A stretch of DNA of 64,000 nucleotides from Calothrix anomala FACHB-343 (GTDB lineage Bacteria; Cyanobacteriota; Cyanobacteriia; Cyanobacteriales; Nostocaceae). Below the pieces are notes generated by a model. It was not told the DNA's origin and did not search any database. It saw only the letters and a list, made by a program, of their open reading frames with translations. Where the stretch lies: assembly GCF_014696435.1 (NCBI RefSeq), contig NZ_JACJQG010000038.1, forward strand, positions 22,278 to 86,277, read 5' to 3'. Made by a program: the position numbers and the translations under genes. Positions within the stretch are counted from its first letter, which is position 1; each line of letters opens with the position of its first letter. This document shows, piece after piece, positions 54,213 to 63,955 of this stretch.

Positions 54213-57119
54213 ATGTTATCTAAACTTCAGTCTGTTAAATGTCTCAACCTGGTAGTTGAGAGAACTTCTATCAATATGATGCGCCGCAAATATGTTGTAA
54301 TTATGCCGATTGTGTTGCAATTTTGGGGAACTGTTGGGATTTTCGGCTCTCTTTCAGTTCACAATGCACAAGCTGGACAAAATTTAGCAACTCAGTTAGA
54401 GAGTGAAATCTGCGATCGCATCGACAAATACCTTGGTAAATACCTGAAAACCCCCCAACCAATCGATCAACTAGGTTTGCTGAGTGTTTCTGACTTACAA
54501 GCAGCCAAAAATTATCTGTGGGAACAAATGCAAGTTTGGCAGATTGGCGATCGCTATTTTACCCACCCCCAAGGGGAATTGATTGCCATTGAACAGCTAA
54601 ATCGGGGTGCTTTATTGATGCCAGCAGTTTCCCGAGTCCAGGGTATGAGTACACTTTATGTTTATGCTACCAATAGCTCAGTAAAACGCCGCTATTTCCA
54701 GAAGGTTAACAATCGCCATGAATTGAGGATGAATTGGTTGATTGTCGGATTTATTCACAAAGCCAACTGGCTAAAACAACTTAAACCACTCCAAAACATT
54801 AACTTGTTATCCCTTGTTGCCTTTTTAATAGTGGCGCAATTTGCGATCGCGATTACCTGGTTAACGATCAAGTTAATTATGCAACTCAATAAATCTTCTA
54901 AGACAGCGACAAACAAGACTGACTCAGAAACAGTGGTAAATAATGAATTAAATCAACTTAATATCTCTGAAAATCATCCACATAGTGAACCGCAGAAAAG
55001 TTACACAGTTTTACCAAAAAAATCTCCAGCCTTAAACAGAGTTTTATCTGTCAATCAAAATCCAGCATCTATATTTTTGACTGCAATTCCTCAAGGGAAA
55101 AACTTGACGAAAACAGCAAGCGATCGGGAAGATATGCATCGTCTTGACCAGCAAATTTTTTCCCAACAATTCACCACATCATCACGGGTAACATTAGCAG
55201 CCTTTAAACAAATGTATCTCAACGAAAACGAAGCAAAAGACCAAGATATAGACAAAAAGCAATTTGTCTTTAAATACGGGCTTCCCGGAGCAAAGGCGCT
55301 ACCAGGACAAAGTTTTAGAGTTAAAGAAATAGGAGTACGCCAGCCAGAAAAAACAATCCTAATTGAAGCCTTAAAAATGCCCATATATGACGAATTGCGC
55401 AATATGAAAGACGAGGTACATAACTCGCAAGAAGTAAATCAACAGCAAAAAAATGACAAAGTACTCACCCAATACAATCGCCTCCTAGAATCGCAAGTTA
55501 GAAAGCGAACTCAAGAACTTTTAAAAGTTATTCAACAACTGCAAACAACCCAAAAACAGCTAATTCAATCCCAAAAAATTGCTGCTAGGGGTAGATTAGC
55601 AGCAGAACGAGCAAACCGGGCGAAAAGTAAATTTTTGGCAAATATGAGTCATGAATTACGGACTCCACTCAATGCCATTTTAGGTTTTACCCAAGTCATG
55701 AATAATGACAATTCTTTATCGGCGGAAAATAAAGAGAATTTGGCGATTATTAATCGGGCAGGCGAGCATCTTTTAAATTTAATCAATGACATTTTAGAAA
55801 TGTCGAAAATCGAAGCGGGTAAAACTAGCTTGAATATCAAAAGTTTCGATTTAATTCGGCTGTTGACAAGCTTAGAAGAAATGTTTGCTTTGCGGGCTGC
55901 GGCTAAAGATTTACGCCTAGTCTTTGAATATGCGCCGAATCTTCCCCGATATGTGCAAACCGATGAAAGCAAACTACGCCAGATTTTACTTAATCTCTTG
56001 GGCAATGCGATCAAGTTTACTCGTAAAGGCAACGTCATTGTCAGAGTCAGTGGCGGAACCCTGGAAGATCGCGATCTTCGGCTTTACTTTGAAGTCGAAG
56101 ATACTGGCCCGGGAATCGATCCGCAAGAAATTCATTTGTTATTTGAAGCGTTTGGACAAACCGAAACCGGGAGACAATCGCAACAAGGAACCGGACTAGG
56201 CTTAACCATTAGCCGCAAATATATCCAAATGTTGGGTGGAGATATTACAGTTACTAGTAATCCGGGTGAGGGTAGTAAATTTACCTTTGATATTCAAATT
56301 AGCCCAGCTTGTACTAGCGAAATTCAAAATCAGCAAAATAAACAGAAAATTCTTGGTTTAGCAGCAAATCAAGGCGAATACCGTATTTTAGTAGTTGACG
56401 ATGTCAAAGAAAGTCGGCTGGTGTTAGTGAAAATGCTGACAGCTATCGGATTTATTGTTCAAGAAGCTACAAATGGCCAAGAAGCGATCGCTCAATCTTT
56501 AGCATGGAAACCACACTTGATTTTCATGGATATGCGAATGCCGATTATGGATGGCTACGAAGCTACAAAAGCTATTAAAAAACAAATCCAAATAGGGTAT
56601 AAAGAAAAGAACTTCACACCCAAATTAGGAAACCTAACTAACCAGCTAACTGACCAATTATTAACTATCCCCGGATTTACTAATCGGGAAACTAGCCATG
56701 TACCAATTATTGTTGCCTTAACTGCCAGCGCTTTTGAGGAAGAAAGACAGAAAATTTTGTCAATCGGTTGCGACGATTTTATTCGTAAACCATTTACTCA
56801 AGAAGTATTACTAGAAAAAATCAGCGAACATCTGGGTGTAAAATATGTCAGCCCAGACGAGACTGTAAATCCAGCCGCTAGTCAAGAAACAGACATATTT
56901 CCCAGTGAAGCGGAAGTTATCTGGCATTTATCACAAATGCCCCAGCCTTGGTTAACAAATATCCGTCATGCCGCAGCTAGCTGTAGCGATGACATGATTT
57001 TAGAGTTGCTTGCCCAATTACCTCCAGAACAAAGCCAAATTTTCCGGGTTTTGGGAGAATTAGCACACAACTATCAGTTTGAAAAAATTATGGAATTGAC
57101 TAGAACAAAAGCAGAATGA
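54213..57119 (+). CDS. Hybrid histidine kinase with CTD response regulator
   Basis: The 968-residue product (start could also be ATG 54276 or 54279, which gives a cleaner N-terminal membrane segment) has a hydrophobic N-terminus. A periplasmic-sized region follows, then a membrane helix near residues 195-225, a long linker and a coiled coil. HisKA has its His in MSHELRTPLN (about 479). HATPase_c has DTGPGI and GTGLGLTIS, and a receiver domain has Asp in FMDMRMPIMDG (about 772). A C-terminal helical part follows. The signal is unknown. Its stop overlaps the start of the GGDEF-EAL gene by four bases, so both are one operon. Confidence 0.93.
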   Translation: MLSKLQSVKCLNLVVERTSINMMRRKYVVIMPIVLQFWGTVGIFGSLSVHNAQAGQNLATQLESEICDRIDKYLGKYLKTPQPIDQLGLLSVSDLQAAKNYLWEQMQVWQIGDRYFTHPQGELIAIEQLNRGALLMPAVSRVQGMSTLYVYATNSSVKRRYFQKVNNRHELRMNWLIVGFIHKANWLKQLKPLQNINLLSLVAFLIVAQFAIAITWLTIKLIMQLNKSSKTATNKTDSETVVNNELNQLNISENHPHSEPQKSYTVLPKKSPALNRVLSVNQNPASIFLTAIPQGKNLTKTASDREDMHRLDQQIFSQQFTTSSRVTLAAFKQMYLNENEAKDQDIDKKQFVFKYGLPGAKALPGQSFRVKEIGVRQPEKTILIEALKMPIYDELRNMKDEVHNSQEVNQQQKNDKVLTQYNRLLESQVRKRTQELLKVIQQLQTTQKQLIQSQKIAARGRLAAERANRAKSKFLANMSHELRTPLNAILGFTQVMNNDNSLSAENKENLAIINRAGEHLLNLINDILEMSKIEAGKTSLNIKSFDLIRLLTSLEEMFALRAAAKDLRLVFEYAPNLPRYVQTDESKLRQILLNLLGNAIKFTRKGNVIVRVSGGTLEDRDLRLYFEVEDTGPGIDPQEIHLLFEAFGQTETGRQSQQGTGLGLTISRKYIQMLGGDITVTSNPGEGSKFTFDIQISPACTSEIQNQQNKQKILGLAANQGEYRILVVDDVKESRLVLVKMLTAIGFIVQEATNGQEAIAQSLAWKPHLIFMDMRMPIMDGYEATKAIKKQIQIGYKEKNFTPKLGNLTNQLTDQLLTIPGFTNRETSHVPIIVALTASAFEEERQKILSIGCDDFIRKPFTQEVLLEKISEHLGVKYVSPDETVNPAASQETDIFPSEAEVIWHLSQMPQPWLTNIRHAAASCSDDMILELLAQLPPEQSQIFRVLGELAHNYQFEKIMELTRTKAE

Positions 57120-58951
57120 ACTACGAGCGGTTAGAACCAGAGAAAAAAGATATATTGCTGATTGACGATATGGCAGATAATCTGCGAGTATTATCGTCAC
57201 TGCTGACTAGAGAAGGGTATAACGTTCGCAAAGCTTTAAATTGGCAAATGGCTTTGACTGCTTGTCAAACCGTATTACCAGACTTGATTTTACTAGACAT
57301 TATGATGCCGGAAGTTGATGGCTATGAAGTCTGTCAGCGTTTAAAGGCTTGGGATGTAACGGCACATATTCCCGTAATTTTTATTAGTGCCTTAGATGAT
57401 GTCTTTGATAAAATCAAAGCTTTTAAGGTAGGTGGTGTAGACTACATTACCAAACCTTTTGAATTGCAAGAAGTCTTAATTCGGGTACAAAATCAACTAG
57501 CGCTCAGAGCCGCACAATTAGAAATTATTAAGTTGAATGTTGAACTCGAACAAAGGGTGAAACAACGTACTTGGGAACTAGAAAAAGCGCTGCAAAAACT
57601 CCAGGGAGAAATTAATTCGCGGCAACAACTGCAAAGTAAATTACTAGATTTAGCCTTGCATGATTCCCTAACTGGATTACCGAATAGAGTGTTATTTATT
57701 CGGAGAATCGAAAATGCCCTGAATCGTGCCAAGCAACAATCTAATTATCAATTTGCGATTTTGTATTTAGACTGCGATCGCTTTAAAGTTGTCAATGATT
57801 CTTTAGGTCATTTAGTAGGCGATGAATTGCTGTTAGCTATTGCTCATCGTCTACAATCAACTTTAACGCCAATGGATACTATCGCTCGATTGGGTGGCGA
57901 TGAATTTGGTATTTTGTTAGAAAATCCCACAGATATCAATATGGTAATTGAAGTGGCAGAGCGTCTGTTGCAGCAGCTCTCACTTCCCTTCAAACTTACC
58001 AGATATGAGGTATTTATGAATGCCAGTATTGGTATTGCTTGGGGAAATAAAGATTACGATCGCCCAGAATATTTACTGCGAGACGCTGATACGGCTATGT
58101 ATCGCGCTAAAGCATTAGGTAGAGCCAGATATCATGTTTTCGATCCGATCATGTATCAAGAAGCCATCCAGCTATTAGAGATTGAAAACGATCTGCGTCG
58201 CGCCGTAGCACGGCAAGAATTTATTGTTTATTATCAACCGATTGTTTCCCTGCTTACAGGTAAAATTGCTGGCTTTGAAGCTTTAGTGCGTTGGCAACAT
58301 CCGATTCGCGGCTTAATTCTCCCAGCAGAGTTTATCCCTGTGGCGGAAGAAACCGGACTGATTACTTCAATTAACACCTGGGTATTACAGTCAGCTTGTC
58401 AACAATTACGTTTATGGCAACATCACCCAGCCATTCCCGACAGCTTGACGATTAGCGTTAACTTGAGCGCGCGGTTATTTTCTCAACCGAATTTAATGGC
58501 ACAAATTGACGAAATTCTCTATGAAACCCAAGTAAATCCCGAAAATTTAGAACTGGAAATTACCGAAACTGTGATCATGGAAAATAGTCATGCCGTGAAA
58601 ACAATTCTGCAACAGTTAAAAGAGCGAAGAATAAAGTTAGTCATGGATGATTTTGGGACGGGTTATTCTTCGTTAAGTTATTTACATAGTTTTCCTTTAA
58701 ATGCTTTAAAAATCGATAAATCTTTTGTCAAGAGAATGCAAGAAAATCAAGAAGATATGGGCTTAGTACCTGCCATGATTAACATTGCTGACTCAATGGG
58801 GATGAGAGCGATCGCAGAAGGTGTGGAAACTACGGAACAATTAGCTCAACTAAGAAGTTTAAACTGTGAATTTGCCCAAGGCTTTCTTTTTTCTAAGCCC
58901 ATAGAACAGCAATCAGTTCTGAATTTACTCACAACTGCGCCTCAATGGTGA
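57116..58951 (+). CDS. Receiver-GGDEF-EAL c-di-GMP protein
   Basis: This 611-residue protein has an N-terminal receiver domain (LIDDMADNLRVL, Asp in LILLDIMMPEVDG), a coiled linker, a GGDEF domain with intact RLGGDEFG (about 260), and an EAL domain with GFEALVRWQHP (about 387), LEITET, and DDFGTGYSSL. Both signature sites are intact, so it could make and degrade c-di-GMP. It is coupled to the hybrid kinase. Phosphotransfer from that kinase would control c-di-GMP output, probably for motility or surface growth (inference). Confidence 0.95.
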   Translation: MNYERLEPEKKDILLIDDMADNLRVLSSLLTREGYNVRKALNWQMALTACQTVLPDLILLDIMMPEVDGYEVCQRLKAWDVTAHIPVIFISALDDVFDKIKAFKVGGVDYITKPFELQEVLIRVQNQLALRAAQLEIIKLNVELEQRVKQRTWELEKALQKLQGEINSRQQLQSKLLDLALHDSLTGLPNRVLFIRRIENALNRAKQQSNYQFAILYLDCDRFKVVNDSLGHLVGDELLLAIAHRLQSTLTPMDTIARLGGDEFGILLENPTDINMVIEVAERLLQQLSLPFKLTRYEVFMNASIGIAWGNKDYDRPEYLLRDADTAMYRAKALGRARYHVFDPIMYQEAIQLLEIENDLRRAVARQEFIVYYQPIVSLLTGKIAGFEALVRWQHPIRGLILPAEFIPVAEETGLITSINTWVLQSACQQLRLWQHHPAIPDSLTISVNLSARLFSQPNLMAQIDEILYETQVNPENLELEITETVIMENSHAVKTILQQLKERRIKLVMDDFGTGYSSLSYLHSFPLNALKIDKSFVKRMQENQEDMGLVPAMINIADSMGMRAIAEGVETTEQLAQLRSLNCEFAQGFLFSKPIEQQSVLNLLTTAPQW

Positions 58952-59087
58952 ATTATTTTATTTGTTCAGTTGTCATTTGTCATTGCTGAAAAATTCTGAT
59001 TTTCATACTGTCAGTACTCAGATTTTGCGCTTTGCTGTTTGTCTTGTGTATAAATAGAATTGATCAATGTAACATGACGTATAATTC

Positions 59088-59129
59088 ATGACAAATGACC
59101 AATGATAAATGACCAATGACAAATGACCA
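59088..59129 (+). repeat. Six ATGACMA heptamers abutting a start codon
   Basis: Six tandem heptamers (ATGACAA and ATGACCA with one variant) end exactly one base before the ATG at 59130. In-frame ATGs inside the array meet TGA after five codons, so they cannot extend the gene, and the array replaces a Shine-Dalgarno region. Confidence 0.85.
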
Positions 59130-60407
59130 ATGAATTTAAATCACCACAACAATCATAAAGGGAATATTTTGGTGGTAGATGATACCCCCAATAACTTGCG
59201 TCTGCTTTCAGCTATGTTAACAGCGCAAGGTTATGAAGTGCGCAAAGCCTTAAATGGAAAAATGGCACTGACTGCTTGTCATGTAGTGTTACCAGATGTA
59301 ATTTTACTTGATATTAATATGCCAGAAATGGATGGCTATCAAGTTTGTCAACAACTCAAAAGTGACAAAATTACGGCGGAAGTCCCTGTAATTTTTATTA
59401 GTGCCTTAGATGATGTGTTAGATAAAGTTAAAGCTTTTGATGTCGGTGGGGCTGACTATATCACTAAACCGTTTCATGGTGCAGAAGTGATATTACGGAT
59501 AGAAAATCAAATTAATTTGCGCTTATTTCAACTAAAACTGCAAGAAAAAAATATATTACTCGAACAAGCTCTAGCTAATTTACAAGCGGCGCAGGTACAA
59601 CAAATTCAAAATGAAAAAATGGTAGCATTAGGGCAATTAGTAGCGGGAATTGCCCATGAAGTGAATAATCCCATTAGTTTTATCTATGGGAATTTACAAT
59701 ATGCTAATCAATATGTCCAAGATTTAATAAATATTATTAATACATATCAACAAGAATATCCGCAACCAAATCAGAAAATTGAAAAAATCCTGAAAGATTT
59801 AGATTTAAATTATGTAACTAAGGATCTGCAAACTCTCATGGGTGCTATGTATAGAGGTGCAGAGCGAATTACAGATATAGTTCTCGCATTACAAAATTTT
59901 TCTAGACATGATGAATCCTTGATGAAGCAAGTGAATATTCATCAAGGTATTGATAGCGCTTTGATTATGCTGCAACATCGATTGCGGGAAACCCAAAATC
60001 GTCCAGCAATTGATATTGTGAAAGATTACGGAAATTTACCTTTAGTTAATTGTTATGCTAGCGAACTTAACCAAGTATTTATGCATTTATTGAATAATGC
60101 CATTGATGCTTTTGATGGATGGGTGAGTCAACAAAAGCCACAAATCCAAATTAATACACAGCTAACACAGACAAAGACAGTGAAGATTGCGATCGCAGAT
60201 AATGGCCCTGGTATCGAAGAGTCATTGCGATCGCGGTTATTCGATCCATTTTTTACCACCAAACCCGTAGGTAAAGGTAGCGGGTTAGGATTATCTATTA
60301 GTTACCAAATAGTCGTGCAAAAGCATCGAGGACAGATAGCTTGTTTTTCATCACCAGGAAAAGGTGCAGAATTTTTACTAGAAATTCCCTTAGAACAATC
60401 TGAGTAA
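59130..60407 (+). CDS. Receiver-histidine kinase hybrid
   Basis: This 425-residue protein has a receiver domain (VVDDTPNNLRLL, Asp in VILLDINMPEMDG), a coiled coil, a HisKA-like domain (GIAHEVNNPISFIYGN, His about 175) and HATPase_c (DNGPGI, GSGLGLSIS). The receiver domain is very close to that of the preceding GGDEF-EAL protein, pointing to duplication. It lacks a membrane part and is probably cytosolic, receiving phosphate in a relay. Confidence 0.93.
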   Translation: MNLNHHNNHKGNILVVDDTPNNLRLLSAMLTAQGYEVRKALNGKMALTACHVVLPDVILLDINMPEMDGYQVCQQLKSDKITAEVPVIFISALDDVLDKVKAFDVGGADYITKPFHGAEVILRIENQINLRLFQLKLQEKNILLEQALANLQAAQVQQIQNEKMVALGQLVAGIAHEVNNPISFIYGNLQYANQYVQDLINIINTYQQEYPQPNQKIEKILKDLDLNYVTKDLQTLMGAMYRGAERITDIVLALQNFSRHDESLMKQVNIHQGIDSALIMLQHRLRETQNRPAIDIVKDYGNLPLVNCYASELNQVFMHLLNNAIDAFDGWVSQQKPQIQINTQLTQTKTVKIAIADNGPGIEESLRSRLFDPFFTTKPVGKGSGLGLSISYQIVVQKHRGQIACFSSPGKGAEFLLEIPLEQSE

Positions 60408-60446
60408 GCTCATGCGCATCTAAATTGCATAAATACTAATAAGGGC

Positions 60447-60502
60447 AGTCAATAGTCAATAGTCAATAGTCAACAGTCAACAGTCAATAGTCAATAGTCA
60501 AC
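60447..60502 (+). repeat. Eight AGTCAAY heptamers in a GGGC/GCCC clamp
   Basis: Eight tandem AGTCAAT/AGTCAAC heptamers are flanked by AGGGC and GCCCT, which can pair and present the array as the loop of a hairpin. The rest of the 334-bp gap to ldpA is AT-rich, with one AGGGGTT/AACCCCT inverted repeat (60689-60730) next to the ldpA start. Confidence 0.85.
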
Positions 60503-60741
60503 AGCCCTCACAATGGATTGTGTAAGGAAAATTTTGGCATTTTCAATTAAAATATGCTTATATGCATTTAATTATGGTTATATATGTATATTAAAAAATT
60601 AGAAATTTTTGATACCTGCTGTTTAATTTCTGTAACTTCAACCAAAAGCATAAAACTAACTTCAGAAAGGCTGAAATCTATGTCTAGTAGGGGTTGACAG
60701 GCAAATCTACAATTGATGAGTAAAACCCCTCAGACGTAAAA

Positions 60742-62019
60742 ATGAGGAAATTGGGATTTTTTCTCTATAAGAGACTACATTTTTCAGTCGCAGAAAAGCA
60801 TAATAGAGATGTGACTGATCTGTTTACCCCTTTACAATCCCTAAAAGAAGGTCACTGGTTCAAACTAATTTGTGGAGCCAGTTTCCAGCATCTTCCTGCA
60901 GTCAGAAGTTTAACATTAGCCTACACTTTGGCGGGCGCTGACTGTATAGATGTCGCGGCCGATCCAGCAGTGATTGCAGCTGCTCAAGATGCACTTGCAG
61001 TAGCTAAGGAGCTAGCTTTTGAGGCTCAAAAACGCGGCTTTGGTTTTAAAGGCAACTTACCATTTTTGATGGTGAGCCTGAATGATGGTGAAGACCCCCA
61101 TTTTCGCAAAGCCGAGTTTAATCCCACTGATTGTCCCCCAGACTGTCCTCGCCCCTGCGAACGGATTTGTCCAGCACAAGCGATTGTGTTTAACAGTATA
61201 AAAGATAACTACTCAGGTGTCCTAGAACAAAAGTGTTATGGCTGTGGACGTTGCATACCAATTTGCCCATATGATATAATTTATACAAGCTCATACATGT
61301 CAACGCCGGGAGCGATCGCTCCATTAGTCATGTCAACAGGAGTAGATGCTGTCGAAATTCATACACAGGTAGGGCGATTTACAGAATTTCAGCAACTATG
61401 GCAAGCAATTTCACCGTGGATAGATAAATTAAAGTTAGTAGCGATCAGCTGTCCTGACGGCGAAGGAATGATAGATTACCTTCAAGCACTATATAACCTA
61501 ATGCACCCCCGTCCTCATGCTTTAATTTGGCAGACAGACGGCCGCCCCATGAGTGGAGATATTGGCGATGGCACCACTTTAGCGGCGGTGAAATTAGGGC
61601 AAAAAGTTTTGGCAGCAAAGTTACCCGGATATGTGCAGTTAGCAGGCGGCACAAATAGCTATACCGTTACCAAGTTACAGGCAATGGGAATGCTAAACGA
61701 TTTTAGATTGCCGATTTTAGATTTTGGATTAGAAGATTCCAATTTAAAATCCAAAATCCGTCTTGGAAAGTTTGCTACGGAGGGAAACCTTCCTGGCAAC
61801 TTTCCGCAAAATCCAAAATCCAAAATTTCTGGAATAGCCTACGGTAGCTACGCCCGCGTACTGCTGTCACCAATTTTGGCACAGTTAGAAACTCAGGAGG
61901 TGAGTAAAACCAGTGTTAAGGCGACTACCCGCCTGGAAGAAGACGATATATTGCTCTGGCAGGCTGTAGAGCTTGCCCATTCTCTCGTTTCCCAGCTCAA
62001 GTCACAACAGGAGCGCTAA
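60742..62019 (+). CDS. ldpA: Light-dependent period protein LdpA
   Basis: LdpA is an iron-sulfur protein that couples redox state to the circadian clock input in cyanobacteria. The core LKEGHWFKLICGASFQHLPAVRSLTLAYTLAGADCIDVAAD is present. Two cysteine clusters for 4Fe-4S-type centres follow, CPPDCPRPCERICP and CYGCGRCIPICPYD, then the C-terminal domain. The frame opens at ATG 60742, but the first 23 residues look unlike the family; GTG 60811 (VTDLFTPLQS) is a likely alternative. A palindromic repeat inserts about 40 residues near residues 319-363. The downstream AAA/R3H gene starts 40 bp after. Confidence 0.93.
   Translation: MRKLGFFLYKRLHFSVAEKHNRDVTDLFTPLQSLKEGHWFKLICGASFQHLPAVRSLTLAYTLAGADCIDVAADPAVIAAAQDALAVAKELAFEAQKRGFGFKGNLPFLMVSLNDGEDPHFRKAEFNPTDCPPDCPRPCERICPAQAIVFNSIKDNYSGVLEQKCYGCGRCIPICPYDIIYTSSYMSTPGAIAPLVMSTGVDAVEIHTQVGRFTEFQQLWQAISPWIDKLKLVAISCPDGEGMIDYLQALYNLMHPRPHALIWQTDGRPMSGDIGDGTTLAAVKLGQKVLAAKLPGYVQLAGGTNSYTVTKLQAMGMLNDFRLPILDFGLEDSNLKSKIRLGKFATEGNLPGNFPQNPKSKISGIAYGSYARVLLSPILAQLETQEVSKTSVKATTRLEEDDILLWQAVELAHSLVSQLKSQQER
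61713..61828 (+). repeat. Palindromic repeat inside ldpA
   Basis: GATTTTAGATTTTGGATT (61713-61730) and AAATCCAAAATCCAAAATTT-type DNA (about 61809-61827) form outer arms; GGAAAGTT (61765-61772) and AACTTTCC (61798-61805) form inner arms. The same words occur in the intergenic palindrome at 63811-63864. The reading frame is kept, adding an LDFGLEDSNLKSKIRLGKF-type segment. Confidence 0.65.
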
Positions 62020-62059
62020 TCGCTCGTTCGTTATCTCGAAAAACGTCACCATAGAAAGC

Positions 62060-63799
62060 ATGACGATTACAGACGATCTCCAAAAGTTGTTAGACATTTT
62101 GCCCCAAGACCTACGACAAGTACTAGAGGATCATCCCAAAAGAGACTATTTAGTCGAAGTGGTCTTGGATCTGGGCCGTCGCCCAGAGGCTCGCTTTCCT
62201 AATCAAGCTGAGTATCTGAGCGAACAGCCTGTCACTCAAGAACAGATAGATGATTGCATTCAGCGAGTTGGAACCTTTGGCGGAGATAATCGGGCAGGAA
62301 TTGAGCAAACTTTGCACCGAATTAGCGCCATTCGCAACCGCACGGGTAAGATTATTGGCTTAACCTGTCGTGTCGGTCGGGCGGTATTCGGCACCATTGG
62401 CATGATTCGCGATTTGGTAGAAACTGGTAGATCGATTCTGATGCTGGGTCGGCCAGGAGTCGGTAAAACTACTGCCTTACGGGAAATTGCCCGGGTTTTA
62501 GCCGATGAACTCAACAAGCGCGTGGTAATTATCGACACCTCCAATGAAATCGCTGGAGATGGCGATGTTGCCCACCCTGCCATTGGTCGCGCCAGAAGAA
62601 TGCAAGTGGCTCATCCAGAACTGCAGCATCAAGTGATGATTGAAGCTGTGGAAAACCACATGCCAGAAGTCATCGTTATTGATGAAATTGGCACAGAATT
62701 GGAAGCTTTGGCAGCTCGTACCATTGCCGAACGCGGCGTACAGTTGGTAGGTACTGCCCATGGTAACCAAATCGAAAACCTGATTAAAAACCCCACCCTG
62801 TCAGATTTGGTCGGGGGTATCCAAGCGGTGACCTTAGGAGATGACGAAGCGAGACGCCGGGGCAGTCAAAAGACTGTTTTGGAACGCAAAGCCCCTCCCA
62901 CCTTTGAGATTGCTGTGGAAATGTTAGAACGGCAACGCTGGGTAGTTCACGAAAGTGTTGCAGACACGGTAGATACTCTGCTGCGGGGTCGCCAACCTAG
63001 CCCCCAAACCAGAACTGTTGATGAAAATGGCAAGGTGTCCATGACCCGCCAACTTTCAGTAGTCAACGGTCGCGGTGCGGTAAATCAAGCAGGTGGGGAA
63101 GACTCCTTTGGGAGTTCTCGTCAATCTAACGGCTGGCGTTCATCTGGGCAAATGGTAGCTTTACCACCCCCATCTCTAGAGCGGGAGAGAGTTACCGGAC
63201 GCAGTGAATTTGACCGTTTGCTAGATGAGTCGTTTAATTATACCGACACCATTGATTTTAGCGGCGGTAAAAAGCCAGGCCCCAATGGCGAAGATTTACC
63301 ACTGCACGTTTACCCCTATGGCGTCAGCCGCCATCAACTAGAGCAGGTAATTAGCGTGTTATCTTTGCCCGTGGTATTGACAAAAGACATCGATAGTGCA
63401 GATGCAATTTTGGCACTGCGATCGCATGTCAAAAACCACGCCAAATTAAGGCAAATGGCTAAAGCTCGTCATGTCCCCATTCACATGATTAAATCCAGCA
63501 CAATACCACAAATTACCCGTGGTTTGCGGCGACTGCTGAACATTGACGAGCCGGAAATCGCTGATGATCAAGAACTGCAACTGTTTTTACACAGTGGTAG
63601 CGATGACGAAATGGACGCCCTAGAAGAAGCTAGACTCGCTGTAGAGCAGATAGTCATTCCTAAAGGACAGCCAGTTGAGTTATTACCCCGTTCTCCCCAA
63701 GTCCGCAAAATGCAGCATGAGTTGGTAGAACATTATCGGCTCAAGTCTCATAGCTTTGGTGAAGAACCAAATCGCCGCTTAAGGATTTATCCGGCGTAA
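62060..63799 (+). CDS. AAA ATPase with R3H domain (ycf45-like)
   Basis: From ATG 62060 the product has 579 residues; the frame opens earlier at 61973 inside ldpA, but 62060 fits the family start MTITDDLQKLLDILP. The N-terminal part has Walker A LGRPGVGKTT and Walker B VIVIDEIG, in the secretion/SpoIIIAA-like ATPase arrangement. A linker follows, then a C-terminal R3H domain (MQHELVEHYRLKSHSFGEEPNRRLRIYP) for single-strand nucleic acid binding. Homologues are found in cyanobacteria and as ycf45 in some plastids; function unknown. Its stop is followed by palindromic repeats. Confidence 0.9.
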   Translation: MTITDDLQKLLDILPQDLRQVLEDHPKRDYLVEVVLDLGRRPEARFPNQAEYLSEQPVTQEQIDDCIQRVGTFGGDNRAGIEQTLHRISAIRNRTGKIIGLTCRVGRAVFGTIGMIRDLVETGRSILMLGRPGVGKTTALREIARVLADELNKRVVIIDTSNEIAGDGDVAHPAIGRARRMQVAHPELQHQVMIEAVENHMPEVIVIDEIGTELEALAARTIAERGVQLVGTAHGNQIENLIKNPTLSDLVGGIQAVTLGDDEARRRGSQKTVLERKAPPTFEIAVEMLERQRWVVHESVADTVDTLLRGRQPSPQTRTVDENGKVSMTRQLSVVNGRGAVNQAGGEDSFGSSRQSNGWRSSGQMVALPPPSLERERVTGRSEFDRLLDESFNYTDTIDFSGGKKPGPNGEDLPLHVYPYGVSRHQLEQVISVLSLPVVLTKDIDSADAILALRSHVKNHAKLRQMAKARHVPIHMIKSSTIPQITRGLRRLLNIDEPEIADDQELQLFLHSGSDDEMDALEEARLAVEQIVIPKGQPVELLPRSPQVRKMQHELVEHYRLKSHSFGEEPNRRLRIYPA

Positions 63800-63817
63800 T
63801 CTCAACGAATTTTAGAT

Positions 63818-63864
63818 TTTAAATTTTGGATTTTGGATGAAATATTCAAAATCCAAAATTTAAA
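63818..63864. terminator. 18-bp inverted repeat after ATPase gene
   Basis: TTTAAATTTTGGATTTTG (63818-63835) pairs perfectly with its complement at 63847-63864 across 11 bases. It lies 19 bp after the stop at 63799. Sequence words are shared with the repeat inside ldpA, so it is both a possible terminator and a member of a dispersed repeat family. Confidence 0.65.
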
Positions 63865-63923
63865 TATTGTATGGCATTGTGTGGATGGTGCTATGGGAGC
63901 ATCCCAAATGTGCAAAAACGCCC

Positions 63924-63940
63924 TCACCCTATAAGGGTGG
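63924..63940. repeat. Short hairpin CACCCT-ATA-AGGGTG
   Basis: CACCCT (63925-63930) pairs with AGGGTG (63934-63939) across ATA. It lies between two longer palindromes and is part of a repeat-rich tail. Confidence 0.5.
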
Positions 63941-63955
63941 GGCTAGAAATACGAA

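Noticed and set aside
54213-60407. Phytochrome-type photoreceptor cluster
   Set aside because: No GAF/PHY chromophore-binding motif; only kinase, receiver and c-di-GMP domains are visible.
60689-60730. Sigma-70 promoter before ldpA
   Set aside because: A TTGACA occurs at 60694 but no acceptable -10 hexamer at 16-18 bp.
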